Numbered from the stretch's first letter, positions 1-8,673 are shown. The stretch: 64,000 nt of DNA from Actinomyces ruminicola (GCF_900103885.1 NZ_FNIM01000008.1:62001-126000); one strand, 5' to 3'. Program-made: numbers and translations. Notes: generated by a model from the letters alone, not told the origin.

Positions 1-1127
1 GCCCAACGGCGGTTGGCGATCTCCAGGCGTATCGCGGCGAAGGTCTCCGTGCCGGAGTCGGCGGCCACGCCGTCCTCCTCCAGGTAGCCGCGCACGGGCA
101 CACCCCCCTGGAAGCCGGCCTCGTAGCGGCCGCGGGCGGTGGTGGCGTCCAGATCGAGGATTCCGGAGCGCTCCAGCCTGACCGCGGCCAGCACCTTCTC
201 CTTCTCCGCACGCACGGCGGAGGCGCGCATGCTGGTGGGCTCCTCCATGGCGGTGAGGGCAAGCAGCTGCAGCAGGTGGTTCTGGATGATGTCTCGGGCC
301 GAGCCGATGGTGTCGTAGTACCCGGCGCGGGTGCCGATGCCGATGTCCTCGGCCATGGTGATCTGCACGTGGTCCACGTAGCGCTGGTTCCACAACGGCT
401 CGAAGATGGTGTTGGCGAAGCGCAGCGCCAGGATGTTCTGCACCGTCTCCTTGCCCAGGTAGTGGTCGACGCGGAAGACGTCATCGCCCCGCACAATCCG
501 AGAGACCATCGCGTCCAGCTCGCGGGCGCTGGCCCGGTCGTGGCCGAAGGGCTTCTCGATTATGACCCGGCGCCACGAGCCCGGTACCTCGTCCACCAGC
601 CCGGAGGCGGCCACGTGCTCGGTGACGGTGGCGAACCAGGATGGAGGGACCGAGAGGTAGAAGGCGCGGTTGCCGGCGGTACCACGCGTGGCGTCCAGGT
701 CGGCGACGGTGCGGGTGAGGCGGTCGTAGGCGTCGTCGTCCTCGAAGGAGGCCAGTTCCACGAAGCGCATGCCGGCCGCCAGCTGATCCCAGATGGCCTG
801 CCGCCACCGGGTGCGGGCACCGCCTCTGACCGCCTCGGCGACGTAGCCGCGCATGTCATCGTCGGACCAGGGACGTCTGCCCACGCCCACCAGCGAGAAG
901 CTGGGGGAGAGCAGACCGCGGTTGGCCAGGTCGTAGATGGCCGGCAGGAGCTTGCGGCGGGCCAGGTCGCCGGTGATACCGAACATGACGAGCACGCACG
1001 GCTCGGCGATCCGGGGCAGGCGCAGGTCCCGCGGGTCTAGCAGCGGGTTGCCCGTCACCGGCCGGCTCGCAGCGGCGGGAGCGGTGCCCGCGGGCGGGGG
1101 CGTACGGGGGCTTTCGGAGACTTGCAC
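1..1127 (-). CDS. zwf: glucose-6-phosphate 1-dehydrogenase (3' part missing)
   Basis: Oxidises glucose-6-phosphate with NADP+ to 6-phosphogluconolactone, the entry step of the oxidative pentose-phosphate pathway. The minus-strand frame is open to the window edge, so the C-terminus is missing. Visible are the nucleotide-binding segment GITGDLARRK near the N-terminus and the active-site signature RVDHYLGKE. Two starts are possible: GTG at 1127, with AGGAAGG 13 bases upstream, and GTG at 1058, which begins VTGNPLLDPRD and has no obvious ribosome binding site. I prefer 1127 only weakly. The gene diverges from gnd, which encodes a later enzyme of the same pathway. Confidence 0.93.
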   Translation of the reverse strand, partial: MQVSESPRTPPPAGTAPAAASRPVTGNPLLDPRDLRLPRIAEPCVLVMFGITGDLARRKLLPAIYDLANRGLLSPSFSLVGVGRRPWSDDDMRGYVAEAVRGGARTRWRQAIWDQLAAGMRFVELASFEDDDAYDRLTRTVADLDATRGTAGNRAFYLSVPPSWFATVTEHVAASGLVDEVPGSWRRVIIEKPFGHDRASARELDAMVSRIVRGDDVFRVDHYLGKETVQNILALRFANTIFEPLWNQRYVDHVQITMAEDIGIGTRAGYYDTIGSARDIIQNHLLQLLALTAMEEPTSMRASAVRAEKEKVLAAVRLERSGILDLDATTARGRYEAGFQGGVPVRGYLEEDGVAADSGTETFAAIRLEIANRRW

Positions 1128-1456
1128 GAGTGTGTTGCGGCCTTCCTGTAGTCCGTTGACGGGTGGGGCCGAGACTGCCGGCGGGCGTGTACGGGGCCGA
1201 ACGGTCGCCGTGCCGCCGCGGGCCGCCACCAGTGCCCACTGTAGGCGGTGCGCCTGAGTGACTGCCCGGTGTGTGAGGCGGTGTTTCGGGGTACTGTCGG
1301 GGCCGGTTGGAAGGGGAGACCCACTCGGGCGCCCGGCGTTCGGCGAGCGGTTGCGCGCGATCGTGTCGGCGACACCGTCGACCTGCGCCCGTCGACGCCT
1401 CCTCGCACGCACCCGCGCACAAGCAGCCCGCATTCGCTGGGCAGGAAGGGTCTTCT
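1128..1456. promoter_or_regulatory. divergent promoter region zwf/gnd
   Basis: This 329-base stretch has no convincing gene. It should hold the promoters of both flanking genes. Candidate -10 hexamers are TACTGT at 1292-1297 for gnd and TACAGT on the minus strand at 1243-1238 for zwf. No good -35 was found for either. Confidence 0.4.
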
Positions 1457-2950
1457 ATGAGCTCTGAGCGTTCAGCCGGCGACTTCGTTCCGGCAGCCGC
1501 CTCCGCGGACATCGGGGTGTACGGCCTGGGGGTGATGGGTGCCAACCTGGCCCGCAATCTGGCGCGTCACGGCCACTCGGTGGCCGTGTTCAACCGCACG
1601 CCGGCGCGCACCGAGAGGCTCATCGATCTGCACGGCGGCGAGGGGGACTTCGTACCCGCCGCTGATCCGGCGCACTTCGTGGCCTCCCTGCGGCGCCCGC
1701 GCGCAGTGATCATCATGGTGCAGGCCGGCGCGGGCACGGAGGCGGTGATCGAGCAGCTGAGCCCACTGCTCGAGCCCGGTGACATCATTGTCGACGCCGG
1801 CAACACCTACTACGCGGACACCGAGCGCCGCGAGGCTTCCCTGCGCGAGCAGGGCATTCACTTCGTCGGCATGGGCGTTTCCGGCGGCGAGGAGGGGGCG
1901 CTGCTCGGCCCGTCGATCATGCCGGGCGGCACCGAGGCCTCCTACGCGCGACTCGGCCCCCTGCTGGAGTCCATCTCCGCCCATGTCGACGGCGTGCCCT
2001 GCTGCACCCATGTGGGTCCCGGCGGGGCGGGGCACTTCGTGAAGATGGTGCACAACGGCATCGAGTACGCGGACATGCAGCTGATTGCCGAGGCCTATGA
2101 CCTTCTGCGGCGCGTTGCCGGAATGAGCGTGCCCGAGATCGCCGATGTCTTCCGCGACTGGAAGCGCTCCGAGCTGGACTCCTACCTCATCGACATCACC
2201 GCGGAGGTACTCGACCGCATCGACCCCGCCACCGGCGAGCCCTTCGTCGACGTGATCGTCGATGCCGCAGGTCAGAAGGGCACCGGTGCCTGGACCACCC
2301 GCACGGCGCTGGAGCTCGGGGTGGCGGTGCCCGCCATCGCCGAGGCGACCTTCGCCCGGGCCGCCTCGTCCGCGACTGCCCAGCGCGCCGCCGTGCGCGC
2401 CGCGGGCATCAACGCCGGAACCACCCGGCCCGGATTCGCCACTGCCGCGGAGCGCGACGCCTTCGTCGACGCCGTGCGGCAGGCGCTGTACGGCTCCAAG
2501 ATCGCCGCCTACGCGCAGGGCTTCGACGAGATCGCTACTGCCTCCGCGCAGCGCGGATGGAACGTGGACCTGGGTGCCATGGCCCGGATCTGGCGCGCCG
2601 GCTGCATCATCCGCGCCCGCTTCCTGGACGACATCACCCGCGCCTACGGCGAGGACCCGCAGCTGCCCACCCTGCTGACCGCGCCCGTGTTCTCCCGTGC
2701 GCTGAACGAGGCCCTGCCCGCCTGGCGGCAGGTGGTGTCGGCCGCCGCCCTCGGGGGTGTGCCCGCACCGGCCTTCGCCGCATCGCTGGCCTATGTCGAC
2801 CAGCTGCGCGCACGGCGCCTCCCCGCGGCCCTCATCCAGGGGCAGCGCGACTTCTTCGGCTCACACACCTACCACCGCGTGGACGACCCCGTCGGCGTCT
2901 ACCACGTGCTGTGGGCGGAGCCCGGCCGGGCCGAGGAGAAGTGGAGTTGA
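1457..2950 (+). CDS. gnd: 6-phosphogluconate dehydrogenase, decarboxylating
   Basis: Converts 6-phosphogluconate to ribulose-5-phosphate, CO2 and NADPH. The 497-residue protein has the Rossmann motif GLGVMG at 23-28, the motif GVSGGEEGA and the substrate-binding stretch GGAGHFVKMVHNGIEY. A length near 490 suggests the long form rather than the 300-residue form. The frame is open further upstream, but ATG 1457 has AGGAAGG at 1443-1449 and gives the expected short N-terminus. With zwf, and rpe at the far end of the window, it covers most of the pathway. Confidence 0.95.
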   Translation: MSSERSAGDFVPAAASADIGVYGLGVMGANLARNLARHGHSVAVFNRTPARTERLIDLHGGEGDFVPAADPAHFVASLRRPRAVIIMVQAGAGTEAVIEQLSPLLEPGDIIVDAGNTYYADTERREASLREQGIHFVGMGVSGGEEGALLGPSIMPGGTEASYARLGPLLESISAHVDGVPCCTHVGPGGAGHFVKMVHNGIEYADMQLIAEAYDLLRRVAGMSVPEIADVFRDWKRSELDSYLIDITAEVLDRIDPATGEPFVDVIVDAAGQKGTGAWTTRTALELGVAVPAIAEATFARAASSATAQRAAVRAAGINAGTTRPGFATAAERDAFVDAVRQALYGSKIAAYAQGFDEIATASAQRGWNVDLGAMARIWRAGCIIRARFLDDITRAYGEDPQLPTLLTAPVFSRALNEALPAWRQVVSAAALGGVPAPAFAASLAYVDQLRARRLPAALIQGQRDFFGSHTYHRVDDPVGVYHVLWAEPGRAEEKWS

Positions 2951-3001
2951 GCGTCGGCAGATCCGGCGCCCGCGAAGTTCGCGGTTTTCCGAGCCCGCGC
3001 A

Positions 3002-3032
3002 TTGCGGAGGCCCATCACGGCAACGGTATGGT
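3002..3032 (+). promoter_or_regulatory. candidate promoter of garA-ftsR
   Basis: TTGCGG (3002-3007) and TATGGT (3027-3032) are separated by 19 bases, upstream of the FHA gene. The spacing is long and the call is tentative. Confidence 0.3.
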
Positions 3033-3078
3033 GGGACCACAGCGGTGCGACGGGCGCCGCCCGACCGGAGGGGAACAG

Positions 3079-3525
3079 ATGTCGAGCACGCCGATAGAAC
3101 CGGATCCCACCTCGACCCAGGCCTTTGGCGCCGTCGGTGTCCCCGCGGAGCCAGAGGTCCCGTCGGTGGCCATTTCCCCGCAGGACCGTGCCGCCATCGC
3201 GGCGCTGCCGCCGGGAACCGCACTCCTGCTGGTGCAGCAGGGGCCTACCACCGGCGCCCGTTTTCTGCTCGACTCGGCCGAGACCACAGTGGGTCGGCAC
3301 CCGCGTGCCGACATCTTCCTCGACGACGTCACCGTCTCCCGCAAGCACGCGGTGTTCACCGCGCTTCCCGGCGCCGGCTTCGCCGTGCGCGACCAGGGCT
3401 CCCTGAACGGCACCTACGTCAACCGGCAGCGGGTGGAGCAAGCGGCTCTGCGCGCGGGCGACGAGGTCCAGATCGGCAAATACCGCATGACCTATCACCC
3501 CGCCCCCCAGCGGGCCGCCCAGTGA
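3079..3525 (+). CDS. garA: FHA-domain regulator, GarA/OdhI family
   Basis: A 148-residue protein with a flexible N-terminus and one forkhead-associated phosphothreonine-binding domain at about 45-145. Core motifs are GRHPRADIFLDD, SRKHA and GSLNGTYVN. GarA/OdhI proteins inhibit 2-oxoglutarate dehydrogenase and steer glutamate metabolism depending on Ser/Thr kinase phosphorylation of an N-terminal ETT motif. Here the N-terminus has PTSTQAFG instead, so the phosphosite, if present, differs. ATG 3079 follows GGAGGGG. The next gene starts inside this stop codon (GTGA), and the garA-merR-nuclease-merR order matches mycobacteria. Confidence 0.88.
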   Translation: MSSTPIEPDPTSTQAFGAVGVPAEPEVPSVAISPQDRAAIAALPPGTALLLVQQGPTTGARFLLDSAETTVGRHPRADIFLDDVTVSRKHAVFTALPGAGFAVRDQGSLNGTYVNRQRVEQAALRAGDEVQIGKYRMTYHPAPQRAAQ

Positions 3526-4259
3526 CCGGCGCCGCCGCCCGACGCGCCGCAGCGGGCGAGCCGGCGCGCGGCGAGCAGCTCGCCCCTTGGCCCCGAGGAG
3601 TCTCCCGGGAGCCGGTGATGAAGATCGGTGAGGTCGTAGATAGCCTCAGGGGCGAGTTCCCCGCCCTGTCCGTGTCGAAGGTCCGCTACCTGGAGGCCGA
3701 GGGACTAATCTCCCCGCACCGGGTCGGCAATGGCTACCGGCGCTACTCCACCGCGGATGTGGAGCGACTGCGCTACGCCCTCACCGCGCAGCGGGACGAG
3801 TACCTGCCCCTGTCGGTCATCCGGGAGCGCCTGCTGGAACTGGACGGCACCCCGGACGCGCCCGCGCCCGTGGCCCGAGTAGTGGCCTCGGGCGGACACA
3901 CGGTCAGTGGCGCCTTCAACGCCGCCGACTTGGTGCATCATTCGGGAGCTTCACTGGAACAGATCGAGGAGCTCGTAACGATCGGCGTGATCACGCCGGA
4001 TGCGCATGGCCGCTTCGACTCGCGCGCCCTGACCATGGTCTCGCTGGCGCTTAAGGCCGGACGCCTGGGCCTGCCCCTGCGCAATCTGCGGGCCGTGCGC
4101 AGCGCGGCCGAACGCGAGGCCGATGCCATCGAGCTGGCCACCCAGCACAAGCGGAACCGTTCGGCGACGGCGGGGGAGGATGCGGCCGCGGAACTCGCCG
4201 GCGTGCTGGCGGACCTGCACACCAGCCTGCTGCACCACGCCGTCGAGGCGCTGCGCTGA
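3522..4259 (+). CDS. ftsR: MerR-family regulator, FtsR-like
   Basis: A 245-residue MerR-type protein. The winged HTH begins at about 34 (MKIGEVVDSL) with RYLEAEGLISPHR and GYRRYSTADVERL. A second conserved region follows at about 125-245. The homologue FtsR of Corynebacterium activates ftsZ, and Rv1828 is the mycobacterial counterpart; both relations are drawn from family and gene order. GTG 3522 overlaps the garA stop by 4 bases, which suggests translational coupling. An internal ATG at 3618 just before KIGEVV would also give an intact HTH, so the 32-residue extension is uncertain. Confidence 0.82.
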   Translation: MTGAAARRAAAGEPARGEQLAPWPRGVSREPVMKIGEVVDSLRGEFPALSVSKVRYLEAEGLISPHRVGNGYRRYSTADVERLRYALTAQRDEYLPLSVIRERLLELDGTPDAPAPVARVVASGGHTVSGAFNAADLVHHSGASLEQIEELVTIGVITPDAHGRFDSRALTMVSLALKAGRLGLPLRNLRAVRSAAEREADAIELATQHKRNRSATAGEDAAAELAGVLADLHTSLLHHAVEALR

Positions 4260-4330
4260 GCGCTAACGCCGCCCGAGTCGCAAAACATACTCGTGGCGCG
4301 GTTCTCGGGACAGCACGGTCATCGGCCGCA

Positions 4331-4336
4331 TAGATT
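4331..4336 (+). promoter_or_regulatory. -10 TAGATT, probable leaderless start
   Basis: TAGATT lies 7 bases before GTG 4344 and no ribosome binding site is visible, so transcription probably begins at or next to the start codon. Confidence 0.45.
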
Positions 4337-4343
4337 ATGCCGC

Positions 4344-4820
4344 GTGCGGACCATGACGCTCATGGGAGTGCGTTCCACCGCCCCGGACTCGGGCCTGGTC
4401 GCCGTTCTGATGGAGGACGGGGGCCCGGGCATGCTTGCCGTTCCTGTCGGCGCCAGGGACGGCCTGCTGCTCAGCGCTCCCGACTGGTCTCGCGGCCCGA
4501 GCTGGGCGCCCTTCCTATCCGCCTGCGTTGAGGCATTCGGCTCGACCGTGCTGCACGTGGTACTCGACGTCGACGCTGACGGGGGAATGTGCGCCGCCGC
4601 CGTACTCGACGCCGATACGCCCGCTCTGTCCACGGCGGTTCCCTGCACGCCCAGCGATGGGCTCGTCCTCGCCGGCGCCCTGTCTGTCCCCATTCTCGCC
4701 ACCAGTGCGTTGCTGCGGCTGCGCGGCATCGACCTGGGGGAGGAGGCGCTGCAGCGCCGCCTGCGGCAGTGGCGCCGGGCGCTGGACGACGTCGTCCCTG
4801 AAGACGCCTCGTCCCTCTAG
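4344..4820 (+). CDS. bifunctional nuclease (DUF151) family protein, divergent
   Basis: A 158-residue protein from GTG 4344, or 155 from ATG 4353. The segment TPSDGLVLAGALSVPILAT corresponds to the family motif with PSD followed by an Ala-rich helix and VPI, and the length fits. The N-terminal half is diverged. The assignment rests mainly on position between two MerR genes, where mycobacteria have Rv1829. Catalytic activity is not established for actinobacterial members. There is an 84-base gap after ftsR with its own likely promoter. Confidence 0.65.
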   Translation: MRTMTLMGVRSTAPDSGLVAVLMEDGGPGMLAVPVGARDGLLLSAPDWSRGPSWAPFLSACVEAFGSTVLHVVLDVDADGGMCAAAVLDADTPALSTAVPCTPSDGLVLAGALSVPILATSALLRLRGIDLGEEALQRRLRQWRRALDDVVPEDASSL

Positions 4821-4841
4821 CGCTGCGACACGCGGTACAAA

Positions 4842-4877
4842 TGTGACTAATGGGAATGTTGATGTGTATTGCGTCAC
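4842..4877. repeat. inverted repeat TGTGAC/GTCACA
   Basis: TGTGAC (4842-4847) and GTCACA (4872-4877) flank an unusually AT-rich 24 bases in the gap before mcdR. This may be a regulator site; the function is unknown. Confidence 0.3.
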
Positions 4878-4993
4878 AGCGTACTCGCGATGCTGGCCCC
4901 CTAATCGGCGTCATCTCGCCAGCCCGCCGGACGAGGGGGCGCCACCGTGAACCTCAACCTGAACTCGAACCTGCTTCCCCGGCGCGCCTGTCA

Positions 4994-5026
4994 TTGAGTG
5001 AACCCACATCGGGTTCTATCGTGGGT
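4994..5026 (+). promoter_or_regulatory. promoter of mcdR with embedded inverted repeat
   Basis: TTGAGT (4994-4999), 17 bases, TATCGT (5017-5022). ACCCAC (5002-5007) and GTGGGT (5021-5026) form an inverted repeat across the spacer and -10, a likely repressor or autoregulation site. Confidence 0.5.
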
Positions 5027-5094
5027 CCGTGGCCGGGAGGACCGGCCTGCGCGTGCGTCCCCGCGCATGCCCCGATGTTGACAGGAGCCGGCAA

Positions 5095-5667
5095 GTGAGC
5101 GCCAACGAAGCGAGTCTTCACGCAACCGCACCCCAGCACACGCAGGGGATGCTCTTCGGCGACCCGCTGCCGCAGCTGGACGTCAACACCGGCTACCGCG
5201 GTCCCGTGGCGTGCCGGGCCGCCGGCATCACCTACCGGCAGCTGGACTACTGGGCGCGTACCGGGCTGGTCGAGCCCTCCATCCGCAGCGCCAAGGGCTC
5301 CGGCTCCCAGCGTCTGTACGCCTTCCGGGACATCCTGCTGCTGAAGATCGTCAAGCGGCTGCTCGACACCGGGGTCTCGCTGCAGCAGATCCGCGTGGCG
5401 GTCAACGCTCTGCATGAGCGCGGCGTGGAGGACCTGACCTCCATCACCCTGATGAGCGACGGCGCCTCGGTGTACGAGTGCACCAGTGCGGACGAGGTGG
5501 TCGACCTGGTACAGGGCGGCCAGGGTGTTTTCGGTATCGCCGTCGGACGGGTCTGGCATGAGATCGAGGGCTCGCTCGCCGAGCTGCCGGTCGAGCACGC
5601 CGCCGACGTCCCCGTCGTCGAGGACGAGCTGGCCAAGCGGCGGGCGGCCCGACAGCAGGCGGTGTAA
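5095..5667 (+). CDS. mcdR: MerR-family regulator, McdR (Rv1830)-like
   Basis: A 190-residue MerR-like DNA-binding protein. It shows the highly conserved actinobacterial block GYRGPVACRAAGITYRQLDY at about 37-56, SGSQRLYAFRDILLLKIVKRL for the recognition and dimer helices, and VYECTSADEVVDLVQGGQGV. The mycobacterial homologue affects cell division and cell-wall genes; the role here is inferred. GTG 5095 follows AGGAG at 5083-5087 with 7 bases spacing. The aldo/keto reductase starts 19 bases downstream and may be co-transcribed. Confidence 0.88.
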   Translation: MSANEASLHATAPQHTQGMLFGDPLPQLDVNTGYRGPVACRAAGITYRQLDYWARTGLVEPSIRSAKGSGSQRLYAFRDILLLKIVKRLLDTGVSLQQIRVAVNALHERGVEDLTSITLMSDGASVYECTSADEVVDLVQGGQGVFGIAVGRVWHEIEGSLAELPVEHAADVPVVEDELAKRRAARQQAV

Positions 5668-5686
5668 GGGGACCGGGAGGCAGACG

Positions 5687-6646
5687 ATGGCAGCCACCAG
5701 GACACTCGGCAGCTCCGACCTGGCCGTCAGCCCTATCGGGCTTGGCGGTAACGTCTTCGGCTGGACCGCGGACGAGCCTGCTTCGCACCGCATCCTGGAT
5801 GCTTACGTGGACGCCGGCGGCAACTTCATCGACACCGCCGACGGCTACTCCCACTGGGCCCAGGGACACGTCGGCGGCGAGTCCGAGGCCGTCATCGGCT
5901 CCTGGTTGCGCTCCCGCGGGCAGCGCGACGACGTCGTCATCGCCACCAAGGTCTCCACCAAGCCCGACCGCAGGGGCCTCGCGGTCGACAATATTCACAC
6001 GGCCATCGACGAGTCCCTGGACCGGCTGCAGACCGATCACGTGGACCTCTACTACGCCCACTTCGATGATCCGGATACCCCACTGGAGGAGACCGTCGCG
6101 GCATTCGAGGCGGTGCGTGCCGCCGGCAAGACCCGCTACGTGGGCCTGTCGAACTACATGCCCGACCGGATCGAGGAGTGGTGCGCCATTGCCGCCGCCA
6201 ACGACTTCGCTCCTCCGGTGGCGCTCCAGCCCCATTACAACCTGCTGCATCGCCAGGACGTCGAGGGCCCCGGGAATCGCGGGGAGGTGGCGGCGGCCCA
6301 TCACCTGGGCCTGGTCCCATACTTCTCCCTGGCCTCCGGCTTCCTGACCGGCAAGTACCTGCCCGGCACCGACTCCGCCTCGGCGCGCAGCGGCTGGGTG
6401 AAGGACTATCTGCGCCCGGAGTGCTTCGCCGTCGTTGACCTGCTGCGCCAGATCGCCGACGCCCATGCGGTCGCCCCCGCCGCGGTCGCCCTGGCGTGGC
6501 TGCGCGACCGCCCGGGTGTCATCTCACCGCTCGCCTCGGCCCGCACGGATGCGCAGCTCGGCCCCATCCTCGATGCGCTCTCGCTGGAACTCGCTGCGGA
6601 GGAGGCCGCGGCGCTGACACGGGCCTCGGACCTGGCTCAGGTCTGA
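5687..6646 (+). CDS. aldo/keto reductase
   Basis: A 319-residue NADPH-dependent oxidoreductase with a TIM-barrel fold. The catalytic tetrad is visible: Asp and Tyr in FIDTADGYS, Lys in VIATKVS and His in LYYAHFDD. LGLSNY-like VGLSNY and the cofactor segment SPLASARTDAQL fit the Gas69/YajO type. ATG 5687 follows GGGAGG at 5675-5680. The substrate cannot be told from sequence. It ends in front of a strong convergent hairpin. Confidence 0.88.
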   Translation: MAATRTLGSSDLAVSPIGLGGNVFGWTADEPASHRILDAYVDAGGNFIDTADGYSHWAQGHVGGESEAVIGSWLRSRGQRDDVVIATKVSTKPDRRGLAVDNIHTAIDESLDRLQTDHVDLYYAHFDDPDTPLEETVAAFEAVRAAGKTRYVGLSNYMPDRIEEWCAIAAANDFAPPVALQPHYNLLHRQDVEGPGNRGEVAAAHHLGLVPYFSLASGFLTGKYLPGTDSASARSGWVKDYLRPECFAVVDLLRQIADAHAVAPAAVALAWLRDRPGVISPLASARTDAQLGPILDALSLELAAEEAAALTRASDLAQV

Positions 6647-6717
6647 GTCGGGTCGCAGCCGTGCTCCGGGCGCTGAGTTCCTGAGTACTCCCGAGTCCGC
6701 CATAGACGCGCCTACGG

Positions 6718-6773
6718 CCTGACGGGTGCCGCCCGGCCCACGCAGGGTTTCGGGGCGGGCGGCACCCGTCAGG
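6718..6773. terminator. bidirectional hairpin, 18 bp perfect stem
   Basis: The arms 6718-6735 and 6756-6773 are exact reverse complements around a 20-base loop. The hairpin lies between the convergent aldo/keto reductase and Hsp70-like genes. No T-run follows on either strand. Confidence 0.8.
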
Positions 6774-6775
6774 CG

Positions 6776-8371
6776 TCACGCGGTGCGGCGCCCCAGCACG
6801 TAGGTGCGGGAGTAGCCGTCCGAAAGGTCCGTCAGCGTCACGTGAATGAGCCCGGCGCCGTCGATGTCGTAGCGCTCCTCGATCAGCGGACCTCCGCCGA
6901 GGCGGTGCACCGGCACGGTTTTGAGCTCGTCGACGTCCCGCAGGCCGCGGTCAAAGGGGAACAGCACGTCCTCATAGGGGGCGAGCTGTCCGCGTGGCTC
7001 ACCGGCCTCGTCCACCCCGGCGCACTCGACGAAGCGGTAACGCCCGACATTGTGAACCGCGGGGTAGCGGCGGGTGATGACCGTGCCGCTGGCGCCGTCG
7101 GCCCGCTCCTGCACCGACTCCTGGGTCAGGAGCGCGTCGAAGACGGTGCGGGCGCCGCCATCGGCCTCTCGGAACACGCCGAAGCCGCGGGAGAGGCGGT
7201 CGGTCAGCGCCACCGTGGCCGTGCGGTCGGCGGCGATCGCCAGACCGATTGCGGTGGAGGCGCCCGGGTAGGGGGAGCGGTGCACACGCCTACCGAAGCG
7301 CTCCCGCAGCAGCCGCGGGACCAACGGGAAGGCGGAGGCGCCGCCGACCAGGTAGATGCCGGCGATATCCGCCAGATCCGGCCCGCCATCGTCCAGGCGG
7401 CCGATCAACGGAGCCATGGTGTCCAGGCTGCGCTGAATCAGGGGAGTCGCAGCCGCATAGAAGTCGGCCGCCGGGAGCACCAGATCCCTTCCCCGCAGGG
7501 TGATGACCAGCCGCCGTGTCTGCGGCGCCATCGCCTCCTTGGCGTCGCGGCACTGATCGAGCAGGTCGTCCAGCTCCCTCGTAGTCAGCTCCTCCTCGGC
7601 GACGCCGCCGCATTGGAGCGAGAGCTGTGCGAGCAGCAGGTCCAGGTCGTCCCCGCCCAGGTCGCCGGCACCCCGTGAGGCCAGTACCTCGTGCAGCTGG
7701 CCGCGCACGTCCACCAGCGAGGTGTCGAAGGTGCCGCCGCCCAGGTCGTAGACGAGCACTCGGGTGCGGCGGGAGGAAACGGTCGCCGACTTGCGGTGGG
7801 TGTACTCGAAGCCGGCGGCGCTGGGCTCGTTCAGCATGGCGGTGACGTGGAAGCCGGCCTCGCGGAAGGCGTCCAGCGTGATCAACCGCTGGGCGCCGTA
7901 GGCGTGGGCAGGCACCGCGACGACGATATTGGCGTCCTCGCCCGCCGGGTCCGCCCCGTCGAGCTCATAGGACGTCAGCAGCTGGGAGCGCACGGTGGCC
8001 AGGTAGTCGGTCAGCAGCTCGAAGACGGTGAAGGTGGCGTCGCCGATTCGGACCGGTGTCTGCGCGGTCACGGTGGGGGAGGACAGCACTCGTTTGAGGC
8101 TGCGCAGCAGCGGCGCACCGCGGCGGGCGGCCGCACGCGCCTCGAAGCCGTGCACCAGCCCGTCGGCGGTCAGCGCGGTCAGCGACGGGAAGAACTCATG
8201 GATGTCGCCCTCGGTATCCGTGAAGCCGATGACGGGATAGTTGCCCCGGTCCGCGCGGGCCACGACGGTGCGCGTCGTGCCGAGATCGATGCCGAGGTCC
8301 AGGGGCGCGGACGGAGCGCGCCGACGCTTGCGGGTCTGCCGCGTACTGTTGCTACCACTTCGGGCTGCCAT
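6776..8371 (-). CDS. Hsp70-family protein without lid domain
   Basis: A 531-residue Hsp70-like protein. The ATPase domain is clear: phosphate 1 motif LGIDLGTTRTVVA near 25, phosphate 2 LVYDLGGGTFDTSLVDV and adenosine motif YLVGGASAFPLV. The remaining 150 or so residues resemble only the beta-sandwich of the substrate domain, so the helical lid of DnaK is missing; DnaK is about 610 residues. There is no DnaJ or GrpE gene nearby, so it is probably a specialised paralogue, not the main chaperone. I chose ATG 8371 because the open frame upstream is low-complexity and Arg/Pro-rich. No clear ribosome binding site is visible. Confidence 0.82.
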   Translation of the reverse strand: MAARSGSNSTRQTRKRRRAPSAPLDLGIDLGTTRTVVARADRGNYPVIGFTDTEGDIHEFFPSLTALTADGLVHGFEARAAARRGAPLLRSLKRVLSSPTVTAQTPVRIGDATFTVFELLTDYLATVRSQLLTSYELDGADPAGEDANIVVAVPAHAYGAQRLITLDAFREAGFHVTAMLNEPSAAGFEYTHRKSATVSSRRTRVLVYDLGGGTFDTSLVDVRGQLHEVLASRGAGDLGGDDLDLLLAQLSLQCGGVAEEELTTRELDDLLDQCRDAKEAMAPQTRRLVITLRGRDLVLPAADFYAAATPLIQRSLDTMAPLIGRLDDGGPDLADIAGIYLVGGASAFPLVPRLLRERFGRRVHRSPYPGASTAIGLAIAADRTATVALTDRLSRGFGVFREADGGARTVFDALLTQESVQERADGASGTVITRRYPAVHNVGRYRFVECAGVDEAGEPRGQLAPYEDVLFPFDRGLRDVDELKTVPVHRLGGGPLIEERYDIDGAGLIHVTLTDLSDGYSRTYVLGRRTA

Positions 8372-8519
8372 GGGAGTGACCCTATCGCTCAAGCCCGTCG
8401 CGCGCCCGGTGGCTCGACGGGGTGCCGGTGAGGTGTGGGCCTCTTCGCGCCCGGCCCGGACGCGGGTGTGAGCAGGCGCACCGGACGAGCTCGGCGGGCG
8501 TCGTCGAGGCCACACCCCG

Positions 8520-8537
8520 AGTGAACAGTTGGTGAAT
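8520..8537 (-). promoter_or_regulatory. PHO-box-like direct repeat
   Basis: Read on the minus strand, ATTCACC-AACT-GTTCACT is two 7-base units 11 bases apart, matching 12 of 14 bases of the actinobacterial PhoP repeat GTTCACC-N4-GTTCACC. It sits upstream of the phosphate transporter genes, where phosphate control is expected. No PhoP gene is in the window. Confidence 0.45.
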
Positions 8538-8562
8538 TCCAGTCGTCTGAGCTACAGCCGCA

Positions 8563-8579
8563 CTTACCCCGGGGGTAAG
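8563..8579. repeat. palindrome upstream of pit
   Basis: CTTACCCC and GGGGTAAG are exact reverse complements around a single G, 95 bases before the pit start. It is a candidate operator; the binding protein is unknown. Confidence 0.4.
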
Positions 8580-8673
8580 AATGACAGCGGGTCGCGTTAC
8601 CGCGGCCCGGGCCGAAGCAGTGCTCGGAGGACTCCGGCATGGGCGCAGGCCCACGTATCGGACCGGAAATGGC

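Larger units (their letters stand above)
8372..8673. promoter_or_regulatory. divergent control region hsp70-like/pit
   Basis: A 302-base gap with no supported gene. It contains the PHO-box-like repeat at 8520-8537 and the palindrome at 8563-8579, described separately. An in-frame ATG at 8581 would add 31 residues without hydrophobic character to the transporter and is not preferred. Confidence 0.5.
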
